From: Lentzea aerocolonigenes
Lineage (GTDB): Bacteria; Actinomycetota; Actinomycetes; Mycobacteriales; Pseudonocardiaceae
Assembly: GCF_000974445.1 (NCBI RefSeq)
Contig: NZ_BBOJ01000009.1
Location: 248,001 to 312,000, forward strand
DNA: 64,000 nucleotides
Direction of reading: 5' to 3'
Under the pieces are notes generated by a model. That model did no database searches. It worked only from the letters and a program-made list of their open reading frames with translations, and was not told the origin of the DNA. This document shows positions 41,072-50,329 of this stretch, in pieces. The translations under genes were made by a program, and so were the position numbers. Each line of letters starts with the position of its first letter. Position 1 is the stretch's first letter.

Positions 41072-41662
41072 GTGCCGAGGATCAGCGCCGACACCGTGGC
41101 CGAGCACCGCGCCAACCGTTTGCGCGCCCTGCTGGACGCCGGGCGCGAGATCGTGGCGACCGAGGGGGCGGAGGCGCTGACGCTCGCGTCGCTCGCGAGA
41201 CGCGTCGGGTTGTCGCGGCCGAGCCTCTACGAGTACTTCCGGTCCCGCGAGGAACTGGTCGCCGCGATCGTGTCGGACGCGCTGCCCGAGTGGGCGGACA
41301 AGCTGGAGGACGCGGTCAACAGCGCCGGGTCCGTGCCGGAGAAGATCGAGGCGTACCTGCGCACCGAGCTGGCGATCATCACCGACGGCAGCCACGGCGC
41401 CGTGGTGGCCCTGTCCGCGCACACGCTGCCGGACGCGTCGCGCGAGCAGATCAGGGCCGAGCACGAACGGCTGCTGGCGCCGTTGGTCGGTGTCTTCACC
41501 ACGGCCGGGGTGCGGCGCGCGCACCTGCGGGCGATGCTCGTGCACGCGATGGTCGAGGCGACGTCACGGATGATCACGCCGGGGCGCAGCGAACACAACG
41601 AAGCTGTCATCCAGACGTTGCTCGACCAGGTGGTGCACGGGCTGGACCAACCCATCAGCTGA
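41072..41662 (+). CDS. TetR-family transcriptional regulator
   Basis: A 196-residue protein from GTG 41072. HTH at about 16-62: NRLRALLDAGREIVATEGAE, LTLASLARRVGLSRPSLYEYF. The ligand-binding domain is all-helical. It probably binds the palindrome at 41005-41046 and regulates the divergent ABM gene. Confidence 0.88.
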   Translation: MPRISADTVAEHRANRLRALLDAGREIVATEGAEALTLASLARRVGLSRPSLYEYFRSREELVAAIVSDALPEWADKLEDAVNSAGSVPEKIEAYLRTELAIITDGSHGAVVALSAHTLPDASREQIRAEHERLLAPLVGVFTTAGVRRAHLRAMLVHAMVEATSRMITPGRSEHNEAVIQTLLDQVVHGLDQPIS

Positions 41663-42470
41663 ACGGCACCACCTCGCCGTGACGCACGAGCTCGCCGTAG
41701 TGCTCCGGTTCGACCGGGTCGAGGGCGAGGTCGAGCAACGCCTTCGCGGCCTGTGCGGGAGTCGGGGCGGTGCTGACGTCCCACCACAGCGCGGACGTCG
41801 GTGTGTTGATCATTCCGGGGCACGCGGAGGCGATCAGGATGCCGCGCTCCGCGTCTTCTTCGCGCCGTTGGGCCGCGAGGACGCGGACGGCGGCGACCTG
41901 GCCGATCTTGGACGGGATGTTCACGAAGCCGGGCCAGGCGCCGGTCCTGTTCTCCTTGATCTCGTCGCGCCAGCGGGCGATCTGGTCGTCGATCTCGTCC
42001 AGAGTGGACGGTGCCGTGAACCGTGTGTGGAGGACGGGCGCCAGGTGGTGGAGCGTGCCGAGCGAGCTCGCCACGACGATCAGTCTGCCGTTGTCGTTGA
42101 GCAGTGGCGCGAACTCCCGCAGGAGTCTCGTGGTGCCGAAGTTGTTGACCTGGGTGTACTCGTCCGCGATCTCGCGCGGGTCGTCGTCGGGGCCGATGCG
42201 CATCACGGCGTTGCCGAACACGATGTCGACGCCGCCGTGCCGTTGCTCCAGCTGTTTCGCCAAGTCGTGTGCGGAGTTCGGTTGTGCCACGTCGAACAGC
42301 TCGCCGCGGACCTGTGCGCTGCCCTGGATCGACTCGACCGCGGCGGTGATCCGGCCGGTGTCGCGGCCGGTGAGGTAGACGGTGTCGGTGGGCTTCAGGC
42401 GTTGCGCGAGCCCTTCTGCCAGTGCGAGGCCGAGTCCCTGCGTGGCGCCGGTGACCAGTGCGATCGTCAT
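41655..42470 (-). CDS. SDR-family oxidoreductase, carbonyl-reductase-like, with altered YxxxK
   Basis: A 271-residue protein from ATG 42470. The Rossmann start is IALVTGATQGLGLALAEGLA (TGxxxGxG), then a NNFGTTRLL helix and IVVASSLGTL supplying Ser. The segment aligned with carbonyl-reductase YGVTKIG reads NIPSKIG, so the catalytic Tyr appears to be Asn while the Lys is kept. Activity is uncertain. Divergent from a LysR gene; the 3' end overlaps the TetR gene by 8 bp. Confidence 0.78.
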   Translation of the reverse strand: MTIALVTGATQGLGLALAEGLAQRLKPTDTVYLTGRDTGRITAAVESIQGSAQVRGELFDVAQPNSAHDLAKQLEQRHGGVDIVFGNAVMRIGPDDDPREIADEYTQVNNFGTTRLLREFAPLLNDNGRLIVVASSLGTLHHLAPVLHTRFTAPSTLDEIDDQIARWRDEIKENRTGAWPGFVNIPSKIGQVAAVRVLAAQRREEDAERGILIASACPGMINTPTSALWWDVSTAPTPAQAAKALLDLALDPVEPEHYGELVRHGEVVPFS

Positions 42471-42541
42471 GACTTCGACGCTAGGACGGTTCTAAGCATG
42501 CGGGTAGCGAAAGAATGTCAACCGGGGTATGCGTAGATGTC

Positions 42542-43462
42542 ATGGCCTTCACCGATGCGTCGCTGGTCGCTCTGCGGGTGTTCCGCGAGGTGGCCGAGCG
42601 CGGGACGTTGACCGCGGCGGCGACCGCGTTGGGCTACACGCAGTCTGCGGTGTCCCGGCAGATCGCGGCCTTGGAGCGTGCAGCGGGCGTCGTGTTGTTG
42701 GAACGGCGCCATGACGGCGTGCGGCTCACTGCGGCCGGACGGCTCGTGTTGAAGCGTGCGGCCGTTGTGGTCGATCAGGTCGATGCAGGCGCACGGGAGC
42801 TTGCAGGGCTGCCGGAAGAGGACGAGAGCACGGTCCGGCTCGGCTGGTTCGCCACGGCTGGTGCGTGGTTGGTGCCTGCCGCGCTTGTGGCGTTGAGGCG
42901 CACTCATCCATCCATCACCGTCGTCACGCGCGAGGGGAGCACACCGGCGTTGGTGCGCGCGTTGCGTGCGGGCACATTGGACATCGCGTTGATCGCGTCG
43001 TCACCGCCGTTTCGCGCTCCCGACGACGAGGTGCCCGCTTTGGAGATCGACACGCTCACGGAACGCAGTCTGCGTGTTGCTGTGCCGTCGGCGCATCCGT
43101 TGGCGCGCAACGACTTCATCGACATCGCGGACCTGCGGGACCAGCGCTGGATCTCCGGGCCGGGCGATCCGCTGGTGATGGGCGTGTGGCCGGGACTGGA
43201 CGAACGGCCCGTCGTCGCGCACACCGCCCGTGACTGGCTGGCCAAGCTGCAGCTCGTCGCGGCGGGACTGGGCATCACGACCGTGTCGGCCGCGCTCGCC
43301 TCGGTCGTGCCCGCCGGGGTGCGGGTGCTGCCGGTGCGGGGCGGGCCGTCCGAGCAGCGCCGGGTGCTGATCGCGCGGGTGCCGGGGCCTGTCGCTGACC
43401 CCGTGTCGCGACTGGCGGCGGCATTGCGCGCGGCCGTGCTGGAGCATCAACCGATCGGTTGA
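42542..43462 (+). CDS. LysR-family transcriptional regulator
   Basis: A 306-residue protein from ATG 42542; upstream in-frame starts add up to nine residues. HTH: ALRVFREVAERGTLTAAATALGYTQSAVSRQIAALE. A periplasmic-binding-like effector domain spans about 90-300. The 71-bp divergent gap to the SDR gene suggests it controls that gene. Confidence 0.88.
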   Translation: MAFTDASLVALRVFREVAERGTLTAAATALGYTQSAVSRQIAALERAAGVVLLERRHDGVRLTAAGRLVLKRAAVVVDQVDAGARELAGLPEEDESTVRLGWFATAGAWLVPAALVALRRTHPSITVVTREGSTPALVRALRAGTLDIALIASSPPFRAPDDEVPALEIDTLTERSLRVAVPSAHPLARNDFIDIADLRDQRWISGPGDPLVMGVWPGLDERPVVAHTARDWLAKLQLVAAGLGITTVSAALASVVPAGVRVLPVRGGPSEQRRVLIARVPGPVADPVSRLAAALRAAVLEHQPIG

Positions 43463-43519
43463 TCAGGGTGTCGCTCGTTGTTCGATGATCTGCTGTTCGT
43501 GCTCCACGATCGTGGTGGC

Positions 43520-44413
43520 ATGGCAATCGTCGAAGTGCGCGAGCTGGGGAAGCGGTACGGGCCCCGCGTCGCGGTGGACTCGGTGTCGTTCGAGGTCGCC
43601 GAGGGGGAGATCTTCGGAATTCTGGGGCCGAACGGAGCGGGCAAGACCACGACGGTCGAGTGCGTGGCGGGGCTGCGGAAGCCGGACCGGGGGAGCGTGT
43701 CGGTGCTGGGGCGGGCACCGGGGGACGTGCGGTCCGCGATCGGGGTGCAGCTGCAGGCGTCCGAGCTGCCCGAACGGATTCGGGTGGGCGAGGCGCTGTC
43801 GCTGTTCTCGTCGTTCTACCCGTCGCCGGCCGACTGGTCGTCGCGGCTGGGGCTGTCCGGGCACCTGAAGGCGGAGTTCGGGCAGCTGTCCGGCGGGTTG
43901 AAGCAGCGGTTGTCGATCGCGCTGGCGTTGATCGGGTCGCCGCGGGTGGCGATCCTCGACGAGCTGACGACGGGACTCGATCCGCAGGCGCGGCGCGACA
44001 CGTGGTCGGTGATCGAGGAGGTGCGGTCGGCCGGCGTGACGATCCTGCTGGTCACGCACTTCATGGAGGAGGCCGAACGGCTCTGCGACCGGGTCGCGGT
44101 GTTCCGCGACGGGCGCATCGCGGCGTTGGACACGCCTTCCGGGCTGGTGTCGCGTGTGGACGGTGCCACTCGGGTGCGGTTCGTGCCGTCCGCTTCGCTG
44201 GACGTCGCCCTGCTGCAGGCGCTGCCGGAGGTCACCGAGGTGTCGTCGGTGGGTTCGCAGCTCGTGGTGAGCGGGTCGGAGAACCTGCTGCACGCGGTGA
44301 CTTCTTTGCTGGCGCGCAAGCAGATCGTGGCGCGGCAGCTGCGCGTCGACCAGGTCTCGCTGGACGACGCCTACGTCGAGCTGACCGGGGGTAGTCGTGC
44401 GGAAGATCATTGA
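43520..44413 (+). CDS. ABC-2-type exporter ATP-binding protein
   Basis: A 297-residue ATPase. ATG 43520 places the domain start 3 residues in; the frame is open to 43478. Walker A LGPNGAGKTTTVECV, signature LSGGLKQRLSIALAL, Walker B VAILDELTTGLDPQ (Glu-Leu where Glu-Pro is usual), His switch LLVTHFMEEAERL. DrrA/NodI-like. Overlaps its permease by 17 bp. Confidence 0.9.
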   Translation: MAIVEVRELGKRYGPRVAVDSVSFEVAEGEIFGILGPNGAGKTTTVECVAGLRKPDRGSVSVLGRAPGDVRSAIGVQLQASELPERIRVGEALSLFSSFYPSPADWSSRLGLSGHLKAEFGQLSGGLKQRLSIALALIGSPRVAILDELTTGLDPQARRDTWSVIEEVRSAGVTILLVTHFMEEAERLCDRVAVFRDGRIAALDTPSGLVSRVDGATRVRFVPSASLDVALLQALPEVTEVSSVGSQLVVSGSENLLHAVTSLLARKQIVARQLRVDQVSLDDAYVELTGGSRAEDH

Positions 44414-45122
44414 GGTGGAGGCTCGGCTGTTCGTTCGCGATCGGCTGAACTCGGTGTTCGCTCTGGTGTTCCCGGCGGTGTTGCTGCTCGGGCTGGGGGC
44501 GGTTCCGGCGTTGCGGACGCCTGATCCGCAGTTCGGTGGTCTTCGGTTCATCGACAGCTACCTGTCGTCGATCGTCGTGTTCACGTTGGTGTTCATCGGG
44601 TTGCAGCGTCTGCCGACGGTCGTGGCGACGTATCGGGAGAAGGGCGTGCTGCGCCGGCTGTCCACGACGCCCATGCACCCGGCGCGGTTGCTGATCGGCC
44701 AGCTGGTGGTCAACTTCGGCGCGGCGATCTTGTCGGTGCTGCTGACTATCGTGGTGGCGTACGTCGTTTTCGGCGTCGACCTGCCCCACCATCCACTCGG
44801 CCTGGCGTGTGCCGTGGTGCTGGGAGGGGCTGGGACGTTCGCGCTGGGACTGGTGATCGCCGCACTGGCCCCGACCGCGCGGGCGGCCGGTGGCTGGGCG
44901 ACGGTGGTGTTCATGCTGCTCATGTTCTTCGGCGGCGTGTACCTGCCGCGGTTCATGCTGCCCTCGGTGATTCAGACGATCGGCTCGTACTCGCCTCCCG
45001 GAGTGGAGGCGTTGCAACAGGCGTGGCTCGGCACCGCGCCGGATTGGAGGCATCTCGCGGTCATGGGGCTGGTGAGCCTCGTGGCGGGTGCTGTGGCGGC
45101 CAGGACGTTCCGCTGGGACTGA
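44397..45122 (+). CDS. ABC-2-type permease
   Basis: A 241-residue membrane protein from GTG 44397. Six hydrophobic segments; a central YREKGVLRRLSTTPMHPARLL loop is typical of DrrB/ABC-2 permeases. Forms an efflux pump with the preceding ATPase. The two-component system 270 bp downstream may control it. The 266-bp gap 45123-45388 has no convincing gene. Confidence 0.88.
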   Translation: MRKIIEVEARLFVRDRLNSVFALVFPAVLLLGLGAVPALRTPDPQFGGLRFIDSYLSSIVVFTLVFIGLQRLPTVVATYREKGVLRRLSTTPMHPARLLIGQLVVNFGAAILSVLLTIVVAYVVFGVDLPHHPLGLACAVVLGGAGTFALGLVIAALAPTARAAGGWATVVFMLLMFFGGVYLPRFMLPSVIQTIGSYSPPGVEALQQAWLGTAPDWRHLAVMGLVSLVAGAVAARTFRWD

Positions 45123-45388
45123 CCCTGTTCGCGGCCGTACCCGCGCTCCACGGTCGGTTGCGTCGTCCGCCTGCCCGGCGGCCGGCGCGGTGCCGGCGGC
45201 GTTGCCGGACAGCGGTTTCGGCCCGGCCGGCCGTCGCAACGGCTAGGGTCCGGACATGTCGCCGATTCGGTGGCAGCTGCGCCGTTCACCGTGCTGCGCC
45301 GGTACGTCGAGCAGCAGGGCTCGCTCGATCATGACCGGCCGTCACCACCGGGCAGGGGCCCGGCGCATCAGCTCGCTGGGGGTTGCTC

Positions 45389-46549
45389 GTGGACATGGCC
45401 GCGTTGGACAGGTGGGAGCGCAGGCTCGCTTTCGTCGCGCACACGATCCCGTACTTCGTGCTGACGGTGACGACGGTGATGTACTCGATCTTCACCGCGC
45501 ACTCGACCTCGGAGCGCTGGGTCACCTACGGCCTGGTGGCGTTCGGCTACGCGTGGATGGCGTGGTGGTTCACGCTGCACCCGCGGTGGCACGCCCGTGC
45601 GGAGCTCATGGCCGTGTTCATCGGTGGCATGGTCGTGTTCTACGCGGTGCTGGGCATGCGCGAGCACTGGTTCGGTGCGGTGTCGTACGCGGTGTACATC
45701 TACGCGAGCGAACTCCTGCGTGGCCGCTGGATGTTCTTCGTGGTGGCGCTCACCGCGGCGCTGGCGACGCTGTCGTTGTTCGGCGGCTATCCACCCGCGG
45801 AGGCCCGGCCGGCCTTCTGGTTGCTGCTGCTCGTGTTCGTGGTGGTGGCGTGCACCTTCACGTTCGTCGGCCACGTGACGACCGAGCAGGCCCGCCTGCG
45901 CAAGGATCTGCTGGAGGAGAACGAGGGCCTCCACGCCCAGCTCCTGGTGCAGGCGCACGAGGCGGGCGTGCAGGACGAGCGCCACCGCCTGGCGGGCGAG
46001 ATCCACGACACGCTGGCCCAGGGCCTGACGGGCATCATCACGCAACTCTCGGCGGCCACCACCGACGACTGGGAATGCCGCGTCTCGGTGGCGGCCGACC
46101 TGGCCCGCGCGAACCTGGCCGAGGCCCGCCGTTCGGTGCACGCCCTGCGCCCGCCGGCCCTGGACTCCGCGGCCCTGCCGGAAGCGTTGGACGAGGTGGC
46201 CTCCGGCTGGTCCACGGTGTACGGCGTGCCGGTCTCGGTGACGCTGACCGGCGCCGTCCGCGTCATGCACCCGGAGGTCGAGGTCGCCCTCCTGCGCACG
46301 GCCCAGGAAGCGCTGGCGAACGTGGCCAAACACGCCTCCGCCTCCCGCGTGGGCCTGACCCTGTCGTACATGGAGGACGTGGTGACGCTGGACGTGCGCG
46401 ACGACGGCGTGGGCTTCGACCTGGCACACCCGTCGGCGGGGTTCGGCCTGCCCGCGATGAGGCACCGGTTGCACCGGCTGTCGGGGGCGCTGTTCGTGGA
46501 GTCGGAGCCGGGGGCGGGGACGGCGATCTCGGCACGGGTGCCGGCGTGA
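45389..46549 (+). CDS. NarL-type sensor histidine kinase
   Basis: A 386-residue protein from GTG 45389 (GGGGGT upstream; ATG 45395 possible). About five to six N-terminal transmembrane helices (24-165) lead into a HisKA_3 domain with phospho-acceptor His in DERHRLAGEIHDTLAQGLTGI and an HATPase with ALLRTAQEALANVAKHA and VRDDGVGFD. Pairs with the response regulator at 46691. Confidence 0.9.
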   Translation: MDMAALDRWERRLAFVAHTIPYFVLTVTTVMYSIFTAHSTSERWVTYGLVAFGYAWMAWWFTLHPRWHARAELMAVFIGGMVVFYAVLGMREHWFGAVSYAVYIYASELLRGRWMFFVVALTAALATLSLFGGYPPAEARPAFWLLLLVFVVVACTFTFVGHVTTEQARLRKDLLEENEGLHAQLLVQAHEAGVQDERHRLAGEIHDTLAQGLTGIITQLSAATTDDWECRVSVAADLARANLAEARRSVHALRPPALDSAALPEALDEVASGWSTVYGVPVSVTLTGAVRVMHPEVEVALLRTAQEALANVAKHASASRVGLTLSYMEDVVTLDVRDDGVGFDLAHPSAGFGLPAMRHRLHRLSGALFVESEPGAGTAISARVPA

Positions 46550-46690
46550 GTGGCGGAGACTGGTTCCGTTGGCCGCGTGCACGTGGACAACACGAGTGCT
46601 TGGGGGCGACGTGGTTCGTGACGTGAGCGGAGCGTCGGCGGTCCGCGGCTGCCAGGCAGGGCCGGGCTCCGGCACCGCGAGGAGGCCGAC

Positions 46691-47314
46691 GTGATCCGGC
46701 TCGTGATCGTCGACGACCACCCGGTCGTCCGCGACGGCCTGCGCGGCATGCTCGCCGCCTCCGACTTCGAGGTGGTCGGCGAGGCCGCCTCCGGTGACGA
46801 GGCGGTGGCCGTGGTCGCGGCGGTGTCGCCGGACGTCGTGCTGATGGACCTGCGGATGCCGGGTTCCGACGGGCTGTCCGCCATCGAGCGCCTGCGCACG
46901 CACCCGTGCCGCGTGCTGGTGCTCACCACCTACGACACCGATCGGGACGTGCTGCCCGCCATCAAGGCCGGCGCCACCGGTTACCTGTTGAAGGACACCC
47001 CGCGCGACGAGTTGCAGCGGGCCGTCCGGGCTGCTCACGCCGGGGAGGCCGTGCTGTCGCCCGCGGTGGCCACGAGGTTGCTGGGGCAGGTCCGGGAGCC
47101 TGCGCTGGAGCCGTTGTCGGCGCGGGAGCTCGACGTGCTGGCGCTGGTGGCGAAGGGATCCACGAACCGGGCGGTGGCGGCGGCCCTGTTCATCTCCGAG
47201 GCGACGGTGAAGACGCACCTGCTGCACGTCTACGCGAAGCTCGGCGTCTCGGACCGGGCCGCGGCGGTCGCGGTGGCGTACGAGCGCGGGCTGCTGCGAG
47301 GACGTGGACGCTGA
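46691..47314 (+). CDS. NarL/LuxR-type response regulator
   Basis: A 207-residue protein from GTG 46691. Receiver domain with LVIVDDHPVVRDGL, phospho-acceptor Asp in VVLMDLRMPG and Lys in GYLLKDTP. LuxR HTH: PLSARELDVLALVAKGSTNRAVAAALFISEATVKTHLLH in consecutive segments. Likely regulates the upstream ABC exporter. Confidence 0.93.
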   Translation: MIRLVIVDDHPVVRDGLRGMLAASDFEVVGEAASGDEAVAVVAAVSPDVVLMDLRMPGSDGLSAIERLRTHPCRVLVLTTYDTDRDVLPAIKAGATGYLLKDTPRDELQRAVRAAHAGEAVLSPAVATRLLGQVREPALEPLSARELDVLALVAKGSTNRAVAAALFISEATVKTHLLHVYAKLGVSDRAAAVAVAYERGLLRGRGR

Positions 47315-47368
47315 GCTGGGTCGAGGAAACCCGGCAGCGGCGTTGATGCGGCCGGCGGCGACGTGGCG

Positions 47369-47466
47369 GTGCCCCGGCGGAGGTGCCCCGGCGGAGGTGC
47401 CCCGGCGGAGGTGCCCCGGCGGAGGTGCCCCGGCGGAGGTGCCCCGGCGGAGGTGCCCCGGCGGGC
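47369..47466. repeat. Tandem array of seven 14-bp units
   Basis: GTGCCCCGGCGGAG repeats head-to-tail at 47369, 47383, 47397, 47411, 47425, 47439 and 47453 (last unit ends GGC). A related GTGCCCCGGCGG appears again from about 47481. The array lies in the 252-bp gap between the response-regulator gene and the convergent AtzF-like gene, with no gene of its own. It is probably slippage-prone, and possibly a protein-binding array. Confidence 0.85.
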
Positions 47467-47566
47467 GGTGTCTGGCTGCGGTGCCCCGGCGGCGGGGCCA
47501 CTTCGGTTGGCCCCGCCGCCTGCGGCAACTCCCCCTTGCCAAGCGGCACCCCCCGATGCCGCTCCC

Positions 47567-47953
47567 TCACCCCTCGCGTTGTAGGAACTCCCGCCAGTCG
47601 CCCAGATACGAGATGTCCTGAATGTCACCCGATTGGAGTAGTCCGTCCACCACGGCGTCGCGCAGCACGGTGGCCAGGGCGGCGCTGCCGTCCTCGAGCT
47701 CGATGACGCCGATCTCCAGCTCCGGGGGCTCTGCCGGGACGAGGTGGTCGCGCAGGATCTTCAGCGGCAGGTCGTAGAGCTCACCGACCACCGAGGCCGA
47801 GCCCGACTCGTGCATCGCGGGGAACTTGCCCCGCACCGAGAAGTACCGGTACTTGGCCGCACTGCGCGCCCGGCACACCATCGGCGTGCCCTGCAGCTGG
47901 GAGTGCAGCGGGCCGTCCTTCATGCCGCCGCCGTTGAGGAAGATCAGTGCCAT
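47567..47953 (-). CDS. Gamma-glutamylcyclotransferase-fold protein, allophanate-hydrolase C-domain-like
   Basis: A 128-residue protein from ATG 47953 (CAGGAGAG upstream). MALIFLNGGGMKDGPLHSQL / GTPMVCRARSAAKYRYFSVR / GKFPAMHESGSASVVGELYDLP matches the small C-terminal domain of AtzF-type allophanate hydrolases, here stand-alone. The position at the end of a purine-catabolism operon supports a role in ureide/allophanate processing, but the amidase domain is absent. Confidence 0.65.
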   Translation of the reverse strand: MALIFLNGGGMKDGPLHSQLQGTPMVCRARSAAKYRYFSVRGKFPAMHESGSASVVGELYDLPLKILRDHLVPAEPPELEIGVIELEDGSAALATVLRDAVVDGLLQSGDIQDISYLGDWREFLQREG

Positions 47954-48863
47954 GACTCTCCTGGGTCCGGTGGATGGGGGTCGACAGAACCGACAGCGGC
48001 AGGCCGCTGCCACCGTGCCGCACGGCCACCAGCTCGGCGGCGATCGAGACGGCGGTCTCCGCTGGGCTGCGGCCGCCGAGGTCCAGGCCGATCGGTGACC
48101 TCAAGCGCGCCAACGACGATTCGGGCACGCCCTCCGCACGGAGGCTGTCGAGGCGTTCGAGATGTGTGCGGCGCGAGCCCAACGCGCCGACGAATGCCAA
48201 CGGCCTGGACAGCGCCTCACGCAGCACTGGGATGTCGAACTTCGGATCGTGCGTGAGCACCACAACGGCCGTGGAGGCATCGGTGTGTGTAGAGGCCAGA
48301 TAGCGGTGCGGCCAGTCCACCACCACCGAGTGCGCTGCGGGGAAGCGCTCCGGAGTCGCGAAGATCGGCCGTGCGTCGCACACCGTCACGTGGTAGCCGA
48401 GGAAACGCCCGATCTCGGCGACCGCGGCGGCGTGGTCGATCGCGCCGAACACCAGCAGGCGCGGTGGCGGCATCCAGGACTCGGCGAACGTCCGGCCCTC
48501 GGCGCTGAGCAACACCGACACCGGATGACCGTCCACAGAGGCCTGAAGGGCCGCACGCAACGACGGGCTGTCCCGCTGCACCAGCACGTCCAGCGAACCG
48601 CCGCAGGTGAGGCCGACCGCGAACGCCGTGTCGTCGGAGTAGCCGAACGTGGCCAGCTCCGGCTCACCGGTCTCCAGCACCGTGCACGCCAGGTCGTAGA
48701 CCTCGGCCTCCACGCAGCCGCCGGACACGCTGCCGATCACCTCGCCGGACGGGCCGACCGCCATCGCCGCGCCGACCGGGCGGGGCGCGCTGCCGCGCAC
48801 GGCCACCACCGAGGCGACCGCGAAACGGTCCCACGACAGCAACGTCGGTGCCAGGTCACGCAT
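47781..48863 (-). CDS. xdhC: XdhC-family molybdenum cofactor insertion protein
   Basis: A 360-residue protein from ATG 48863. The N-terminal XdhC/CoxI domain is VASVVAVRGSAPRPVGAAMAV and GSVSGGCVEAEVYD. The Rossmann C-domain is PRLLVFGAIDHAAAVAEIG and FVGALGSRRTHLERL with SPIGLDLGGRSPAETAVSIAAE. The family normally ends near GGSGLPL (about residue 290). Here the frame continues about 58 residues over the start of the next gene (172-bp overlap), probably because an ancestral stop was lost. It chaperones sulfurated Mo cofactor into xanthine dehydrogenase. Confidence 0.87.
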   Translation of the reverse strand: MRDLAPTLLSWDRFAVASVVAVRGSAPRPVGAAMAVGPSGEVIGSVSGGCVEAEVYDLACTVLETGEPELATFGYSDDTAFAVGLTCGGSLDVLVQRDSPSLRAALQASVDGHPVSVLLSAEGRTFAESWMPPPRLLVFGAIDHAAAVAEIGRFLGYHVTVCDARPIFATPERFPAAHSVVVDWPHRYLASTHTDASTAVVVLTHDPKFDIPVLREALSRPLAFVGALGSRRTHLERLDSLRAEGVPESSLARLRSPIGLDLGGRSPAETAVSIAAELVAVRHGGSGLPLSVLSTPIHRTQESHGTDLPQRRRHEGRPAALPAAGHADGVPGAQCGQVPVLLGAGQVPRDARVGLGLGGR

Positions 48864-48922
48864 CGAACCTCCCTCGGGCGGAGAGGCTCGGCCGGGTGGC
48901 CGCCCGGCCGAACCTCACCGCG

Positions 48923-50329
48923 TCACTTGCCGGTGATCAGATCCACGCCGAAGTACACGGCGAACATCAGGGCGAGGCCGGTCATCAGCCAGCCCGGCCA
49001 GCGGCCCTTGCAGATGCGCAGCACCACGTACGACACGAGGCCGGCGCCGATGCCGTTGGTGATCGAGTAGGTGAACGGGATGATCGCCACCGTCAGGAAC
49101 ACCGGGATGGTGAAGTCCGTGTCCTGCCACGGGATCCGGCGGATCTGGGTCATCATCAGCCCGCCGATCACCACCAGCGCGGGCGCCGCCGCCTGTGCGG
49201 GCACGATGGCCGCCAGCGGCGTGAAGAGCAGCGCCACCAGGAACAACCCGCCGGTCACCACCGAGGCCAGGCCGGTGCGGGCGCCTTCGCCAACGCCCGC
49301 GGCCGACTCCAGGAACACGGTGTTCGGGGCTGATCCCGTGACGCCGCCCGCGATCGCGCCGGCACCGTCGACCATCAGGATCTTGCCCATGCCCTCCACG
49401 CGACCGTCACGGGCGAGACCCGCCTCGTCGGCGACGGACGTGATCGTGCCCATGGCGTCGAAGAAACCCGACAGCACCAGCGTGAACAGGAAGATCGTCG
49501 CCGCGATCACGCCGGCCGACACGAAGCCGCCGAACAGGTCCACCCGGCCGAACAACCCGAAGTCGGGCGAGCCGACCACCGACGTCGGCAGGGAAGGCGT
49601 CACCAGGCCCCAGCCCTCGACGTGGAACACGGCGTTCACCAGCACGGCGACGACCGTGGCCACCACGATGCTGATCAGGACGGCACCGGGCACGCCGCGC
49701 GCCAGCAGGACGATCATCAGCAGCAGGCCGAGGCAGAAGATCGCGATCGGCCAGCCGCTGAGGTGGCCGTCGAGGCCCATGCGCACCGGCACCGTCGAGT
49801 GCGCCGCGTCCGGCGTGCGGGTCACGAAACCGGCGGAAACCAGTCCCACCAAAGCGATGTAGAGCCCGATGCCCACGGTGATGGCGATCTTCAACGGTCC
49901 GGGGATCGCGTTGATGATGCGTTCACGGACGCCGGACGCGGCCATGATCACGATGCACAGGCCCTCCAGCACCACCAGCCCGAAGGCCTGGGCCCACGTC
50001 ATGGTCGGCGCCATCTGGAACGCCACCACGCCGTTCACGCCGAGGCCCGCCGCTATCGCCAGCGGTGCGTTGCCGACCAGTCCCATGAGGACGGTCATCA
50101 CGCCCGCGGCCAGCGCGGTCGCCGTGGTGATCTCGGCGATGGTGAGCTTGGCGCCGGTGATGTCCGCGGACGCGCCGAGGATCAACGGGTTCAGCAGCAC
50201 GATGTACGACATCGCGACGAACGTCGTGATGCCACCGCGCACTTCGCGGCCCAACGAGCTGCCACGTTCGGTGATGCGGAAGAACTGGTCGAGCGACGAA
50301 GACGTCGGTCGGCTCCGTAACTGGGTCAT
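48923..50329 (-). CDS. AzgA-type purine (guanine/hypoxanthine/xanthine) permease, NCS2 family
   Basis: A 468-residue membrane protein from ATG 50329 (GAAAGG upstream). It begins FRITERGSSLGREVRGGITTFVAMSYIV, the AzgA signature, with 12-14 hydrophobic segments and GSAPNTVFLESAAGVGEGARTGLASV later. Supplies purine bases to the catabolic enzymes. About 95 bp separates it from the guanine deaminase gene; I see no riboswitch there. Confidence 0.9.
   Translation of the reverse strand: MTQLRSRPTSSSLDQFFRITERGSSLGREVRGGITTFVAMSYIVLLNPLILGASADITGAKLTIAEITTATALAAGVMTVLMGLVGNAPLAIAAGLGVNGVVAFQMAPTMTWAQAFGLVVLEGLCIVIMAASGVRERIINAIPGPLKIAITVGIGLYIALVGLVSAGFVTRTPDAAHSTVPVRMGLDGHLSGWPIAIFCLGLLLMIVLLARGVPGAVLISIVVATVVAVLVNAVFHVEGWGLVTPSLPTSVVGSPDFGLFGRVDLFGGFVSAGVIAATIFLFTLVLSGFFDAMGTITSVADEAGLARDGRVEGMGKILMVDGAGAIAGGVTGSAPNTVFLESAAGVGEGARTGLASVVTGGLFLVALLFTPLAAIVPAQAAAPALVVIGGLMMTQIRRIPWQDTDFTIPVFLTVAIIPFTYSITNGIGAGLVSYVVLRICKGRWPGWLMTGLALMFAVYFGVDLITGK

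Noticed and set aside
45123..45388. Small gene in the 266-bp gap upstream of the sensor kinase
   Set aside because: Short open frames exist (for example from 45270) but without convincing ribosome sites or conserved motifs. It is probably promoter DNA.
45256..46626. 456-codon open frame over the sensor kinase
   Set aside because: Frame-shifted shadow of the HisKA_3/HATPase gene, Gly/Arg-rich.
47190..47628. Minus-strand open frames across the tandem repeat
   Set aside because: Products are just the repeat read out (GAPPPGHLRR units), with no start signal or domain.
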